DNA of 24,927 bases from Larix sibirica (taxonomy: Eukaryota > Streptophyta > Pinopsida > Pinales > Pinaceae), in the NCBI GenBank assembly GCA_004151065.3, contig NWUY0300007203.1:45091-70017 (forward strand). The letters are read 5' to 3'. Shown piece by piece: positions 1-9,531 of this stretch. Numbering within the stretch: the stretch's first letter is position 1; each line of letters starts with the position of its first letter. The position numbers and the translations under genes were made by a program. Under the pieces are notes generated by a model that ran no database searches, had not been told where the DNA came from, and saw nothing but the letters and a program-made list of their open reading frames with translations.

Positions 1-72
1 ATCCATTTGTGTGTTCAAGGATCTCCTTCCAGTTATTAGTAGTTGTGAAGAAGCCTCGACTCTGATACCAAT
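1..72 (-). mobile_element. Ty1/copia element, 5' leader fragment
   Basis: Read on the minus strand, this piece follows the end of an LTR and starts with a primer-binding site, so it should be the untranslated leader just inside the 5' LTR of a copia element. The rest of the element would lie beyond the left edge of the window. No gag reading frame can be recognised in so short a piece. The assignment rests on the PBS and the adjoining LTR end. Confidence 0.5.
60..70 (-). promoter_or_regulatory. Primer-binding site for initiator Met-tRNA
   Basis: The minus strand reads TGGTATCAGAG, the usual plant copia primer-binding site complementary to the 3' end of initiator methionine tRNA. It lies two bases after the LTR end (ACA, AT, then the PBS), a spacing typical of Ty1/copia elements. 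Minus-strand reverse transcription would be primed here. It is a site in an element, not a tRNA gene. Confidence 0.6.
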
Positions 73-440
73 TGTTGAACACACCAAGACACTGGAAGGG
101 GGGGTGAATCATTGTCTCATATTAATTAATTTTAATACTCTCTATTTAAGCACTACTATTGAGCACATATCATTAATGTTGAAATCTATAAGAAATAAGC
201 ATCACACACAAGAGACACGCAAGATATGTATTTAAATATTTGATAATTCACAAGTACATCAGTTTGTAGAAGACACCAATCTTCAGGGTTATCAACACCA
301 ACTGATGGGTGAGGAATCAAATCCTCAGTGCAAGACCCAGCTTGTAGACAAAATCCAACCTGTCATGAGGAATCCAATCCTCAACACAAGACCCAGCTTT
401 TCAAGTGGAGACACTGATCTCCAATGAAGAACACCAGTCG
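73..440 (-). repeat. Copia LTR, inner end (outer end not located)
   Basis: On the plus strand the LTR begins at 73 with TGTTGAACAC, so on the minus strand it ends GTTCAACA directly before the PBS. It holds a G7 run near 100 and a short inverted pair, AGACACTG and CATTGTCT, around it. An AT-rich stretch near 229-240 could be the TATA region of the minus-strand promoter. Two 33-bp direct repeats lie inside it. The outer boundary was not found and 440 is only where the recognisable part stops. Confidence 0.45.
311..399. repeat. 33-bp direct repeat, two copies 56 bp apart
   Basis: Positions 311-343 and 367-399 are near-identical 33-base units with a few substitutions. Each starts with a small interrupted palindrome (GAGGAATC then ATCCTC) and ends ACCCAGCTT. 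Internal repeats of this kind are common in LTR U3 regions and may be regulatory, but no function can be read from the sequence. Confidence 0.6.
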
Positions 441-1315
441 TGACTGATGCAAGTTTTCATATTCAAAAATTCCTTCAACTGCAACCACTCCTTCTTACTG
501 CACTTCTCAAACTGTAGACTAAAAATCCTTTATCCACCGTGTAATCCAATCTGCGAGTTCATATGCATATTCCAACCTTGTCAAATATTACATTATGCTG
601 TGTGTGTTTCAACTAGCAGCTACTTTGTTTCTTTATTCTACAAATCATATTTATGTTAACTTGAAATTTGAGTCTTCACAGTGACATCATTTGTTCTACC
701 TAAAGTGTTGTCACATTGTATCCTTATCGATTTGGCACTAATTACTTCGTTTTCTATCAACCCAAAAAATTGTTCTTTCATTGAGTTGAATCCTCATCAG
801 TCTATCACCTTGTCACTTCATTTTCCTCACATTTTACTTAGCGAGTATACCCAAAATCAAAACTAATATTTTTCCTCAACTGAATTCATCTTCGCAAAAT
901 TAGATTTTTCTCTACATATTGTCTGAGCTCCACACCTCCACCACTAAAGATGCTTCAATATTTGTATATTTATATTGACGCGATTTTCTTAAGTGGACCG
1001 CTCTTAGGGGCTTTTCTTTGTCAGAGACACCTCATCTTTCTTCCTTCATGATCACATTTTCCCATATACTTTCTTCATACTTAAGTTTTGTCCACATAAC
1101 TAACTTGAGTCAACCAAGGATTTCATTTTCCACTTTCATCTATGCATTTGTCTTGATCTTTCATCAAATTCAGAGTCATTTGTATTGTTTAAGTCTTCTA
1201 CATTTTTACTCAAAGTGAGTTTCTAGTTGATCAAATCAAATATCTTCTTGTTCATAACTTTGTCGTTTCATGTACTACGGACTTCACTAACATCCCACAT
1301 TTTTCCAACTCCACA
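441..1315. other. AT-rich stretch, no gene seen
   Basis: No coding region, domain or RNA gene was recognised on either strand. Open frames are 60-70 codons, rich in Ser, His, Phe and Leu, as expected of translated AT- and C-rich noncoding DNA. The left part is probably the rest of the copia LTR. From 1243 onward the sequence recurs at 6748, where contig B begins. Confidence 0.6.
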
Positions 1316-1535
1316 CTTCGACATTCGACACACTACAAACTCCATTACTACAAACTTCGACATTTCAACAACTTGTGCATTTCGTCATTTTACCAATTGT
1401 GCACTTTGGCATTCCACATACTACGCACTTCGATATTTCACCAACTCGTGCATTTCGTCATTTTACCAACTGCGCACTTCAACATTCCACATACTGTGCA
1501 CTTTGACATTAATGCAAACTTCGACATTTTACATG
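1316..1535. repeat. Minisatellite with 24-25 bp units in a 73-bp higher-order repeat
   Basis: Degenerate units of 24-25 bp begin CTTCGACATT or TTTCGTCATT and usually end in GCA. Three unit types (25+24+24 bp) form a 73-bp higher-order unit that occurs twice in tandem, at 1355-1427 and 1428-1500. Shorter broken units flank it at 1316-1354 and 1501-1535. Reading frames through it give Ser/His/Thr/Phe-rich peptides that merely follow the repeat. Confidence 0.8.
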
Positions 1536-2654
1536 ATTGACTTGCTTTGTTAGTGTATCCTTTACTACTCTAATCATGGTTATTCAACATACCAACTATC
1601 TAATGTGCACTTTGACATGTCACTTGATTGTGTACACATCTGCATCCTTTGCCTGTTTTGCTAACCATGCATTTTAACAATTATCTCATCGTTCATGACA
1701 ATCTTGTTTTATATACTTCTTCAAAATGGCTTTAAGCTTCTCATGCATTCCAATGCATTCTAATCCTATTGGACATCAAGTGACAACATTAAGTCCAACA
1801 ATGACCAACTAACTGTCACAGGGTGGAATTTCCACCTTGACCTCCACTCTCGATGAGGATCCAAAATTCAAAAATGGAAAAGGACGTGGGTTGATCAATT
1901 TTGAATTGGACAGCCTTGTGTGGGTTTTTAAGGATTTGTTGTAAGTAGTTTTATGATGAAAGTTGTCAAACTCTGTAGCAAGTAAGAAATGTAGAACATT
2001 TTTCCATCCAAATTCCCCATTTAGACTAGCAATCCCTTCTTTAAGCACTTCTATTCAGCTTTACAAATCGTTTTCCATCTCCTTTTTTGTTTAAGAATGA
2101 CTCTTTAATGTAAACTATGTAAAAAATATTGCAATGACGTGTTAAATAATGCTCTGCACCAATTTGGTCCATAAGGATGCACTAGATTATGACATGATAG
2201 ATAAGGTCGGAGAACTAAGACATAAAGCATGCATCCAAAATATAGACACTGGAATGATAGCATTAGGCAACAAATCAACTCCAAAATCTCATTAACAATA
2301 AAGGATTTACAACTAGAACATGGACAACATAATTCTACCACAATTGTCCAACTAATCAACCTATTAGCTGATCAATCCCTTTACAATGTCATGATGACTT
2401 ATTTATAACCTACCTAAGGCAAGATGAAACATTCTTGTTTGTTCATATTCCATATATTATATAACATATAGAAATTTAGGGAAGGGGAAGTGACAAAGCC
2501 AGGAAGATAATCTATCCTATTGGATTTATGCATTCAAATCATTGAATTTTCCAATCACACTAGTGTGTTATGTTGTTTGATTGTGTGTTTGTAATGAAAT
2601 CAACATGCTTAGGTTGCATGCCGAACATTAATGCAACCAAGATTATTCCTACGT
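1536..2654. other. Noncoding flank on the 3' side of LINE-1
   Basis: AT-rich sequence with no recognised gene, domain or RNA. The longest minus-strand open frames (about 79 and 84 codons, near 1809-2048 and 2105-2359) resemble nothing I know and recur unchanged in contig B because the whole block recurs. This is presumably old intergenic or transposon-derived DNA into which LINE-1 inserted. Confidence 0.5.
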
Positions 2655-2671
2655 GACTAGGTCCCAATGTT
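2655..2671. repeat. Target-site duplication of LINE-1, 3'-side copy
   Basis: The 17 bases GACTAGGTCCCAATGTT abut the A8 tail of the LINE (T8 on the plus strand at 2670-2677). The same 17 bases occur at 21781-21797, just outside the LINE 5' end. A direct repeat of this length around a LINE is the normal outcome of target-primed reverse transcription. The last two T bases could belong either to the site or to the tail. Confidence 0.85.
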
Positions 2672-3001
2672 TTTTTTGTAAGTCTACACAGTATATTAAT
2701 TAAGAGTAAAAAAGGGAAGAAATTACATAGCAAGGAGGCCTTTGAGGCGGCCTGGGATGATGGAACCATCCCATTCTAGCAAAAAAAGCATAACTAGCAA
2801 GACTATTACAGAGTGTCTTGAGGGCCATACAAAGAAACTTCCTTCTACAGCGAGGCCGGGACCAAAAAACAATCTGAGCAAAATGAGTACTGTGGAAGAC
2901 CAAACCATACAAAAAAAACTTGAAACAACTATAACAAAAAAAATGGAAGGAGCAGAGAGAACCAGTCGTCCCAACGGTCTTCCGAGTAGACATGGAGAAA
3001 G
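2670..3001 (-). other. LINE-1 3' untranslated end and A tail
   Basis: On the minus strand the element ends in an AT-rich stretch (TACTCTTAATTAATATA) and then A8, directly followed by the target-site duplication. The region between the last open frame (stop at 3002) and the tail is about 330 bp. Open frames on both strands here are short and overlap each other, with no support as genes. It should contain the sequence the reverse transcriptase recognises when integration begins. Confidence 0.7.
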
Positions 3002-3523
3002 TTATTTAGGAGGGAATTCCTCCAGGATGGGGCACCCACCCGGAAAATCATCCTCAGGAAACTTCACAGGAAGCGGTTCAATTTTTTGAGCAACCAAAAG
3101 GTCAGGTTCCGCATGGCTGCAGATCTTCTTGCTGGGTGGAGAGCCAATGGTGGGAGGGACCGAAAACGGTGCAGGAGGAACCACAAGAGGAGCAGGAGCA
3201 GGAGGAACTGCAAGCAGAGCAGGAGCAGGAGCAGGAGTAGCCAGGAATAGAGCTAGAGGAGCAGCAACTGCAGGCCCTTCTGAGGGCGCACCACTGACGT
3301 TCTGGATGCTGGAGACATCACCGCCAGCACCCCTACATCCAGTGTCTGCCATAGCCGGACCCTGACCTCCGAGGAAAAGTTGGTTCCAGGAGAATGTGGC
3401 ATCAAGGTTGTCCAAGCATTCGCTCATCTCTATGAGTTTGGCTCTGGTGGCCAACACCAGATTTCTTGTTGAGCTCCAGTTACAGAGCATGTCATCCATG
3501 AGCTTTCCGAGAATATTTTTCAT
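3002..3523 (-). CDS. LINE 3' accessory ORF, Pro/Ala-rich half (unrecognised)
   Basis: A 173-codon open frame starting with a true ATG at 3523. Residues 1-55 look globular or helical (MKNILGKLMDDMLCNWSS onward). Residues about 60-80 are Gly/Ser-rich. Residues about 83-125 are a low-complexity Pro/Ala tract (PAPAPALLAVPPAPAP) encoded by GGAGCAGGA-like repeats on the plus strand. The acidic tail ends LEEFPPK. I recognise no family. It lies downstream of the RNase H tail, where plant LINEs normally have only 3' UTR. It is in the same frame as the ORF above it, separated only by TAG-ATT. It could be a genuine third ORF, a captured host fragment, or chance. Contig B repeats it, but probably as the same locus, so that is no evidence of conservation. 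Confidence 0.35.
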   Translation of the reverse strand: MKNILGKLMDDMLCNWSSTRNLVLATRAKLIEMSECLDNLDATFSWNQLFLGGQGPAMADTGCRGAGGDVSSIQNVSGAPSEGPAVAAPLALFLATPAPAPALLAVPPAPAPLVVPPAPFSVPPTIGSPPSKKICSHAEPDLLVAQKIEPLPVKFPEDDFPGGCPILEEFPPK

Positions 3524-3526
3524 AAT

Positions 3527-3874
3527 CTAGTAATGGTTTATGTTGCCGCCATTGTTTCCTAAGGCCAAGTGGTCCGCCACTAGCTTCCCTTCCCACTCGT
3601 CGACCAGATTACGAACAATGAAGGAGATGCCATTGTCGTAGCCATCACTGGTGATAGGAGGGCATTGAGTCTTTCCTCGGCTCCCACTACCCCAACGAGG
3701 AGTGCCGCATTGCCTAGTCATGGCGGTGAGCATAGTGTAAATCCACACCCAAATCCACAATTGAGAACGATGATGCGCAGAGCATAACCAACGCCGAGGA
3801 GGAACAAACAAAATGTAGTCATGGATGCCCGCAAGCTCATTTAAGGAATAGTGTTCCAGGTTCGCACGAGCCAT
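3527..3874 (-). CDS. LINE 3' accessory ORF, upstream half (unrecognised)
   Basis: An open frame of 115 codons from the ATG at 3874 (MARANLEHYSLNE) to the TAG at 3529-3527. The frame stays open further upstream, to 4084, for 185 codons in all. The middle is Trp/Arg-rich (RRWLC, WIWVWIY) and the end carries IVRNLVDEWEGK and a short Gly/Asn run. The stop is followed by ATT and then the ATG of the next ORF in the same frame, so the two parts make a frame of about 360 codons broken by one stop. No family is recognised. It overlaps the last codons of the ORF2 tail in a different frame. Confidence 0.3.
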   Translation of the reverse strand: MARANLEHYSLNELAGIHDYILFVPPRRWLCSAHHRSQLWIWVWIYTMLTAMTRQCGTPRWGSGSRGKTQCPPITSDGYDNGISFIVRNLVDEWEGKLVADHLALGNNGGNINHY

Positions 3875-4026
3875 AATAAATTGCAGAGAGCCAAAATGAT
3901 GATGCAAAGAGTCGAAGTGAGGGCCGTTTTGAATGCGCAGAGGGCCGAGGTGAGAGCGGGAAGTACCAGAGTCGCAACCAGCTAGTCGGTGAGGGGATGT
4001 GCAGGCGAATGTTCGGGAAGGGGTCA

Positions 4027-5148
4027 TTAATACGCAGGTGGGAGAGGCGAGCATATAGTTAAATGCATGGGGCGCGCGTGCCACATTTCGGGCTCCTTGG
4101 ATGAGTTCCCTCCACCACGTTCTCTCCTCGTGTACATCACGTTCCCCCCTTGATTCTTGGTGGCGCCCGCATCTGGGGTGACAATATCCCTACTAACAAG
4201 GTCTCGGCATTTCTGAGCCAAGGCTTCAGGGCAATTTCCTCCAATTTATCCTTTGAAGAGATTGAGATTGCTAGCCACTCCCTCATTGGCGAGAAAGTCA
4301 ACCATAGAATTGGATTTTCGATGGATATGGTGAAAAGTGACTACTCTGGAATGCATCAGACTAGCCTTGAGGTGGTGGAGCCAATAATCGATTCTCCAAA
4401 TGGGTGTGAGCTTGGAAACATGGGAACCATTCTGGAGTTTAGTGGCAAGGGAGAGGATGATTTGTGAGTCGCCCTCCATGATGAGCGGTATGCATCTTTG
4501 TTTGTTAGCAAAGATCACCCCTTCCACTATGCCTACTAGTTCAGTAATGTTTTTGCTGCCGAAGCCCAAATTGCCAAAGTAAATCTAGAGAGTAGTGTCG
4601 TATGAGTTGCGTAGGGCTCCTCCAAAACTTGTCGGACCCAGATTTCCTTTCGAGGCACCATCAAAGTTAAGATTGAAAAATCCCTCCAGAGGGGGTTCCC
4701 AGTAGTCAGGAATGAAGGTGTTTATGCGGTGGAAACTCAGAGAAAGAGGATACGGAGGAAGATTGAGATGAAAATTGAGAAATATTTTCTTCTCATCCTC
4801 AGAGGTGGGGTATTCTTTGTTGTTCCAATTCCCAATGAATAAGTTTTCCTGCAGGTTTTTACAAGTGATTTTCCATATGTCTTCAGTGTTTTTGCTTTTG
4901 TTTTCAAAGATGCAGAGATTTCTTTCCTTCCAGATGTTCCAAGCAATGAAGCCTTGAGTAAGGGTCCAAAGTCTATTCAATAGCATACTCTGAAAGGTAT
5001 TTTCTCCCCAATGTAACATAGTATCCGTGATGTTTCCCTTGACTCTGTTGGATTTTCTAAAGGTGAGGGCGACCAAATCCCAGATCTCGTTGTCCATCTT
5101 ACAAGAGCCCAGAAGGTGATCAATGGTTTCAACGTGATTGAGACACAT
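4027..5148 (-). pseudogene. LINE-1 ORF2 C-terminus: end of zf-RVT, RNase H, tail
   Basis: The frame opens near 5148 with the end of a zf-RVT zinc-binding segment (CLNHVETIDHLLGSC) and a linker, then enters a plant-LINE RNase H of the RVT_3 type. The visible catalytic positions are Asp in NFDGASKGN (codon 4662-4660), Glu in ELVGIVEG (codon 4542-4540), Asp in MEGDSQI (codon 4470-4468), and the C-terminal RKSNSMVDFLANEG with its final Asp. A single in-frame stop at 4587-4585 splits the domain between strands of the fold. Another stop at 4248-4246 precedes a tail (AQKCRDLVSRDI) still in frame. The domain would remove RNA from the cDNA hybrid during reverse transcription. All four acidic positions survive, so decay is moderate. 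Confidence 0.8.
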
Positions 5149-6746
5149 GACACATAAGGAGGTTCATTGGAATCCTCTTTTGAGGAGGTTGTCCCAAGTT
5201 AGGATACGTTGGTGTGAGAGGAGCCAGAGGAAGCAGGATATTTTTTCCCAGAGATTGGATTTCCAAATAGTTTTCCACAGGGGAAAAAGGTGGGCCTCCA
5301 GTCGACCAGCCAAAATGGCGCAAGATTCCTTTATTGTAAAGCTTCCTTTTGTAAGGTGTCCCCATCTGATGATGTCTGGGACATGTCGAATCCTGATTTT
5401 CCTCAGATTGAGTTCCTGCCAAACTGGATCAAGTTGGGTAAGGCCATTCGCAATGCCCCATAGCCCGGGCTTCTTCTAGATTCGAAAGGGGGAGGTTCCA
5501 TTTGTGTTCCAGTAGTCCTTAACAACGGCATTGGCCATGGCTGGGGTGGTGGAAAAGAATGCCAAATGTTCAAATTGATTGTTGAGGATGGACATTTGCT
5601 GCCACGAGTCCTGCCAGAAAAGAGCATGAGCCCCATCATGGATTTCCAAGAAACTGTGTTGTTGAATGAGGTATCTTTGACTATTAGAAAATTTCTAGAT
5701 TGAAGAGCCCTTTGGGTTTTGGTCATAGCGGATAAGATGGGAGGGATCCCAATTCTAAGCATACTTCTTGTTCCAGAACCAAGCCCAAGGGGAATTATTA
5801 TTTGAGATCCATCTCCACCATATTTTAGCCGAGAGGGCTTTATTGCTGATTTCTGGATCCCTTAAACCAAGGCCGCCTTCCCGCTAAGGGAGGCAAACAG
5901 TCTGCCATTTGATGAAGGCCCACCTTTTTTATTCCCGTCCCTTCCCTAGAGGAAGGAACGCTGTATATTCTGAATAGCTTTGAGGACCCATTTAGGGGCA
6001 ACGAGAACTGGGAAAAGGTAGAGTGGCATAGACTAGAGGACATCTTTAAGAAGGATGAGTTTGCTGGATAGATTGAGAGAGCGGAAAGTCCAAGAGGAGA
6101 TACGGTTTTCCAGTTTGTCCAAGAGTTCTTTCCAGGAGGGGGGCTCCCAGGTACTTAGAAGGCATAGTGTAGACAGAGAACCCCAGGATGCGGGCTATGT
6201 TGCGCTGAGTGATGATGTTCGTGTTGTAAAATAAGAGTTGAGACTTGTCAACATTGATGGAAGTGCCATAGGATTCAGAGTAGGTGTTGAGTATGGTCTT
6301 GAGGGTGCGCGCTTCCTGAACCAAGGGATGACCAAAGAGAAGGTTGTCATCTACAAACTGTTGGTAGGAAATCAGGGGGCCATCGTGAGGGGAGAGCCCG
6401 TGGAGAGAGTTAGAGGTGACTTCCGCTTGGATCATGCGTCCCAGCCCTTCCGCCATGAGGATGAAAAGGAAAGGGGAAAGAGGATCTCCTTGACGAATGC
6501 CACGAGAGGGAGAGAAGGTGGAAGAGGGTGAGCCGTTGACCAGGATCGAGAAGAAAGCAGAGGAGGTGAGGATAGGATCCAGTGTGTCTACTTGTGGCTA
6601 AATCCAAAGGCTTGGAGCATTTTGTCAATGAATTGCCAGCTTAACTTGTCAAAGGATTTGGAGAGGTCTTGGATACCTTCAAGGAATGGGTGATTTCGTG
6701 AGCTAGAATCATCCCATCCAGAATTTGTCTCCCTTCAACATAGCCA
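5149..6746 (-). pseudogene. LINE-1 ORF2 reverse transcriptase core to zf-RVT
   Basis: Minus-strand reverse transcriptase. Motif A is DLSKSFD at 6668-6648, the RQGDPLSP motif at 6495-6472, and the catalytic FVDD (a plant-LINE variant of YxDD) at 6357-6346. KYLGAPL then leads into the thumb. A frameshift after GAPL continues in another frame as SSWTFRSL and LILLKDVLSSMP. Further left come a Trp-rich connection and the first half of zf-RVT near 5290-5149 (IWKSNLWEK, then CFLWLLSHQR). At least one frameshift lies between motif A and RQGDP, and there are several stops (for example near 5470, 5700 and 5758), so no full protein could be made. The catalytic Asp pair is intact. The gene continues at 18415. 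Confidence 0.8.
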
Positions 6747-6747
6747 N
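6747..6747. other. Single N: probable contig join A/B
   Basis: One ambiguous base sits exactly where the LINE sequence of contig A stops. The next base begins a copy of sequence already seen at 1243. The LINE text that should follow (CATAGCCA then GATTTTTC) is found instead at 18415. This looks like a placeholder between unordered contigs. Confidence 0.8.
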
Positions 6748-6820
6748 TCTTCTTGTTCATAACTTTGTCGTTTCATGTACTACGGACTTCACTAACATCC
6801 CACATTTTTCCAACTCCACA

Positions 6821-7040
6821 CTTCGACATTCGACACACTACAAACTCCATTACTACAAACTTCGACATTTCAACAACTTGTGCATTTCGTCATTTTACCA
6901 ATTGTGCACTTTGGCATTCCACATACTACGCACTTCGATATTTCACCAACTCGTGCATTTCGTCATTTTACCAACTGCGCACTTCAACATTCCACATACT
7001 GTGCACTTTGACATTAATGCAAACTTCGACATTTTACATG
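6821..7040. repeat. Minisatellite, second copy
   Basis: The same 24-25 bp units and 73-bp higher-order repeat as at 1316-1535, at the 5505-base offset. The two tandem 73-bp units fall at 6860-6932 and 6933-7005. No difference between the copies was seen within the repeat; the nearest substitution is at 7041. Confidence 0.8.
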
Positions 7041-8159
7041 CTTGACTTGCTTTGTTAGTGTATCCTTTACTACTCTAATCATGGTTATTCAACATACCAA
7101 CTATCTAATGTGCACTTTGACATGTCACTTGATTGTGTACACATCTGCATCCTTTGCCTGTTTTGCTAACCATGCATTTTAACAATTATCTCATCGTTCA
7201 TGACAATCTTGTTTTATATACTTCTTCAAAATGGCTTTAAGCTTCTCATGCATTCCAATGCATTCTAATCCTATTGGACATCAAGTGACAACATTAAGTC
7301 CAACAATGACCAACTAACTGTCACAGGGTGGAATTTCCACCTTGACCTCCACTCTCGATGAGGATCCAAAATTCAAAAATGGAAAAGGACGTGGGTTGAT
7401 CAATTTTGAATTGGACAGCCTTGTGTGGGTTTTTAAGGATTTGTTGTAAGTAGTTTTATGATGAAAGTTGTCAAACTCTGTAGCAAGTAAGAAATGTAGA
7501 ACATTTTTCCATCCAAATTCCCCATTTAGACTAGCAATCCCTTCTTTAAGCACTTCTATTCAGCTTTACAAATCGTTTTCCATCTCCTTTTTTGTTTAAG
7601 AATGACTCTTTAATGTAAACTATGTAAAAAATATTGCAATGACGTGTTAAATAATGCTCTGCACCAATTTGGTCCATAAGGATGCACTAGATTATGACAT
7701 GATAGATAAGGTCGGAGAACTAAGACATAAAGCATGCATCCAAAATATAGACACTGGAATGATAGCATTAGGCAACAAATCAACTCCAAAATCTCATTAA
7801 CAATAAAGGATTTACAACTAGAACATGGACAACATAATTCTACCACAATTGTCCAACTAATCAACCTATTAGCTGATCAATCCCTTTACAATGTCATGAT
7901 GACTTATTTATAACCTACCTAAGGCAAGATGAAACATTCTTGTTTGTTCATATTCCATATATTATATAACATATAGAAATTTAGGGAAGGGGAAGTGACA
8001 AAGCCAGGAAGATAATCTATCCTATTGGATTTATGCATTCAAATCATTGAATTTTCCAATCACACTAGTGTGTTATGTTGTTTGATTGTGTGTTTGTAAT
8101 GAAATCAACATGCTTAGGTTGCATGCCGAACATTAATGCAACCAAGATTATTCCTACGT
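7041..8159. other. Noncoding flank, second copy
   Basis: A repeat of the AT-rich flank at 1536-2654. Nothing coding or structural was recognised. The two short minus-strand open frames here (7314-7553 and 7610-7864) are the same as in the first copy. Confidence 0.5.
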
Positions 8160-8176
8160 GACTAGGTCCCAATGTT
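8160..8176. repeat. LINE target-site duplication, second copy of the 3'-side site
   Basis: The same 17 bases as at 2655-2671, again next to a T8 run. The LINE in contig B has no matching site at its own 5' end near 15541-15570. The partner at 21781-21797 is in contig C. This indicates that contig B is not a faithful picture of one insertion. Confidence 0.8.
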
Positions 8177-8506
8177 TTTTTTGTAAGTCTACACAGTATA
8201 TTAATTAAGAGTAAAAAAGGGAAGAAATTACATAGCAAGGAGGCCTTTGAGGCGGCCTGGGATGATGGAACCATCCCATTCTAGCAAAAAAAGCATAACT
8301 AGCAAGACTATTACAGAGTGTCTTGAGGGCCATACAAAGAAACTTCCTTCTACAGCGAGGCCGGGACCAAAAAACAATCTGAGCAAAATGAGTACTGTGG
8401 AAGACCAAACCATACAAAAAAAACTTGAAACAACTATAACAAAAAAAATGGAAGGAGCAGAGAGAACCAGTCGTCCCAACGGTCTTCCGAGTAGACATGG
8501 AGAAAG

Positions 8507-9028
8507 TTATTTAGGAGGGAATTCCTCCAGGATGGGGCACCCACCCGGAAAATCATCCTCAGGAAACTTCACAGGAAGCGGTTCAATTTTTTGAGCAACC
8601 AAAAGGTCAGGTTCCGCATGGCTGCAGATCTTCTTGCTGGGTGGAGAGCCAATGGTGGGAGGGACCGAAAACGGTGCAGGAGGAACCACAAGAGGAGCAG
8701 GAGCAGGAGGAACTGCAAGCAGAGCAGGAGCAGGAGCAGGAGTAGCCAGGAATAGAGCTAGAGGAGCAGCAACTGCAGGCCCTTCTGAGGGCGCACCACT
8801 GACGTTCTGGATGCTGGAGACATCACCGCCAGCACCCCTACATCCAGTGTCTGCCATAGCCGGACCCTGACCTCCGAGGAAAAGTTGGTTCCAGGAGAAT
8901 GTGGCATCAAGGTTGTCCAAGCATTCGCTCATCTCTATGAGTTTGGCTCTGGTGGCCAACACCAGATTTCTTGTTGAGCTCCAGTTACAGAGCATGTCAT
9001 CCATGAGCTTTCCGAGAATATTTTTCAT
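8507..9028 (-). CDS. LINE 3' accessory ORF, Pro/Ala-rich half, second copy
   Basis: The same 173-codon open frame as at 3002-3523, with no change seen: a helical-looking start, a central Pro/Ala tract and an acidic tail. Because the whole block probably duplicates one locus, identity here says nothing about selection. The function is unrecognised. Confidence 0.3.
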   Translation of the reverse strand: MKNILGKLMDDMLCNWSSTRNLVLATRAKLIEMSECLDNLDATFSWNQLFLGGQGPAMADTGCRGAGGDVSSIQNVSGAPSEGPAVAAPLALFLATPAPAPALLAVPPAPAPLVVPPAPFSVPPTIGSPPSKKICSHAEPDLLVAQKIEPLPVKFPEDDFPGGCPILEEFPPK

Positions 9029-9031
9029 AAT

Positions 9032-9379
9032 CTAGTAATGGTTTATGTTGCCGCCATTGTTTCCTAAGGCCAAGTGGTCCGCCACTAGCTTCCCTTCCGA
9101 CTCGTCGACCAGATTACGAACAATGAAGGAGATGCCATTGTCGTAGCCATCACTGGTGATAGGAGGGCATTGAGTCTTTCCTCGGCTCCCACTACCCCAA
9201 CGAGGAGTGCCGCATTGCCTAGTCATGGCGGTGAGCATAGTGTAAATCCACACCCAAATCCACAATTGAGAACGATGATGCGCAGAGCATAACCAACGCC
9301 GAGGAGGAACAAACAAAATGTAGTCATGGATGCCCGCAAGCTCATTTAAGGAATAGTGTTCCAGGTTCGCACGAGCCAT
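9032..9379 (-). CDS. LINE 3' accessory ORF, upstream half, second copy
   Basis: A copy of the frame at 3527-3874, again ending in TAG followed by ATT-ATG in the same frame. One substitution (9099 G against 3594 C) changes Trp to Ser within LVDEWEGK. No family is recognised. Confidence 0.28.
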   Translation of the reverse strand: MARANLEHYSLNELAGIHDYILFVPPRRWLCSAHHRSQLWIWVWIYTMLTAMTRQCGTPRWGSGSRGKTQCPPITSDGYDNGISFIVRNLVDESEGKLVADHLALGNNGGNINHY

Positions 9380-9531
9380 AATAAATTGCAGAGAGCCAAA
9401 ATGATGATGCAAAGAGTCGAAGTGAGGGCCGTTTTGAATGCGCAGAGGGCCGAGGTGAGAGCGGGAAGTACCAGAGTCGCAACCAGCTAGTCGGTGAGGG
9501 GATGTGCAGGCGAATGTTCGGGAAGGGGTCA

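Larger units (their letters stand above)
2672..6746 (-). mobile_element. LINE-1, 3' half (contig A part)
   Basis: This is the 3' half of a plant non-LTR retrotransposon on the minus strand. From right to left it holds RT motif A onward, the RT thumb, zf-RVT, RNase H, an extra 3' ORF region, and a 3' end with a short A tail and TSD. It stops at the N at 6747 in the middle of the RT. The missing 5' half is at 18415-21780, because 6102-6746 equals 17770-18414. Joined that way the element is about 7.4 kb, within the usual size for plant LINEs with an RNase H. Confidence 0.85.

Noticed and set aside
60-70. Part of a tRNA gene
   Set aside because: Only the 11-base complement of a tRNA 3' end is present, two bases from an LTR end. 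It is a primer-binding site.
1316-1535. Possible CRISPR-like array
   Set aside because: Units are degenerate and contiguous with no unique spacers, and the surroundings are plant nuclear DNA.
1227-1553. A 108-codon plus-strand frame
   Set aside because: It runs through the 24-bp minisatellite, and its repeated His/Thr/Ser/Phe pattern is just the translated repeat.
2742-3365. Plus-strand open frames of 115 and 78 codons over the LINE 3' region, the second Gly/Ala-rich
   Set aside because: They lie antisense to the accessory ORF and the LINE 3' UTR. The Gly/Ala richness only mirrors the GGAGCAGGA repeats that give Pro/Ala on the minus strand.
3527-4084. Full 185-codon frame as a protein from its first codon
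   Set aside because: The first codon at 4084 is GTG, not ATG, and the upstream part overlaps the ORF2 tail. The ATG at 3874 is the most defensible start.
4150-5479. Plus-strand frames of 60-113 codons opposite RNase H and zf-RVT
   Set aside because: They are shadows of the recognisable minus-strand LINE domains and match no family.
6238-6531. Plus-strand 97-codon frame, repeated at 17906-18199
   Set aside because: It is antisense to the RT catalytic core (FVDD and RQGDP). Its repetition reflects the contig overlap.
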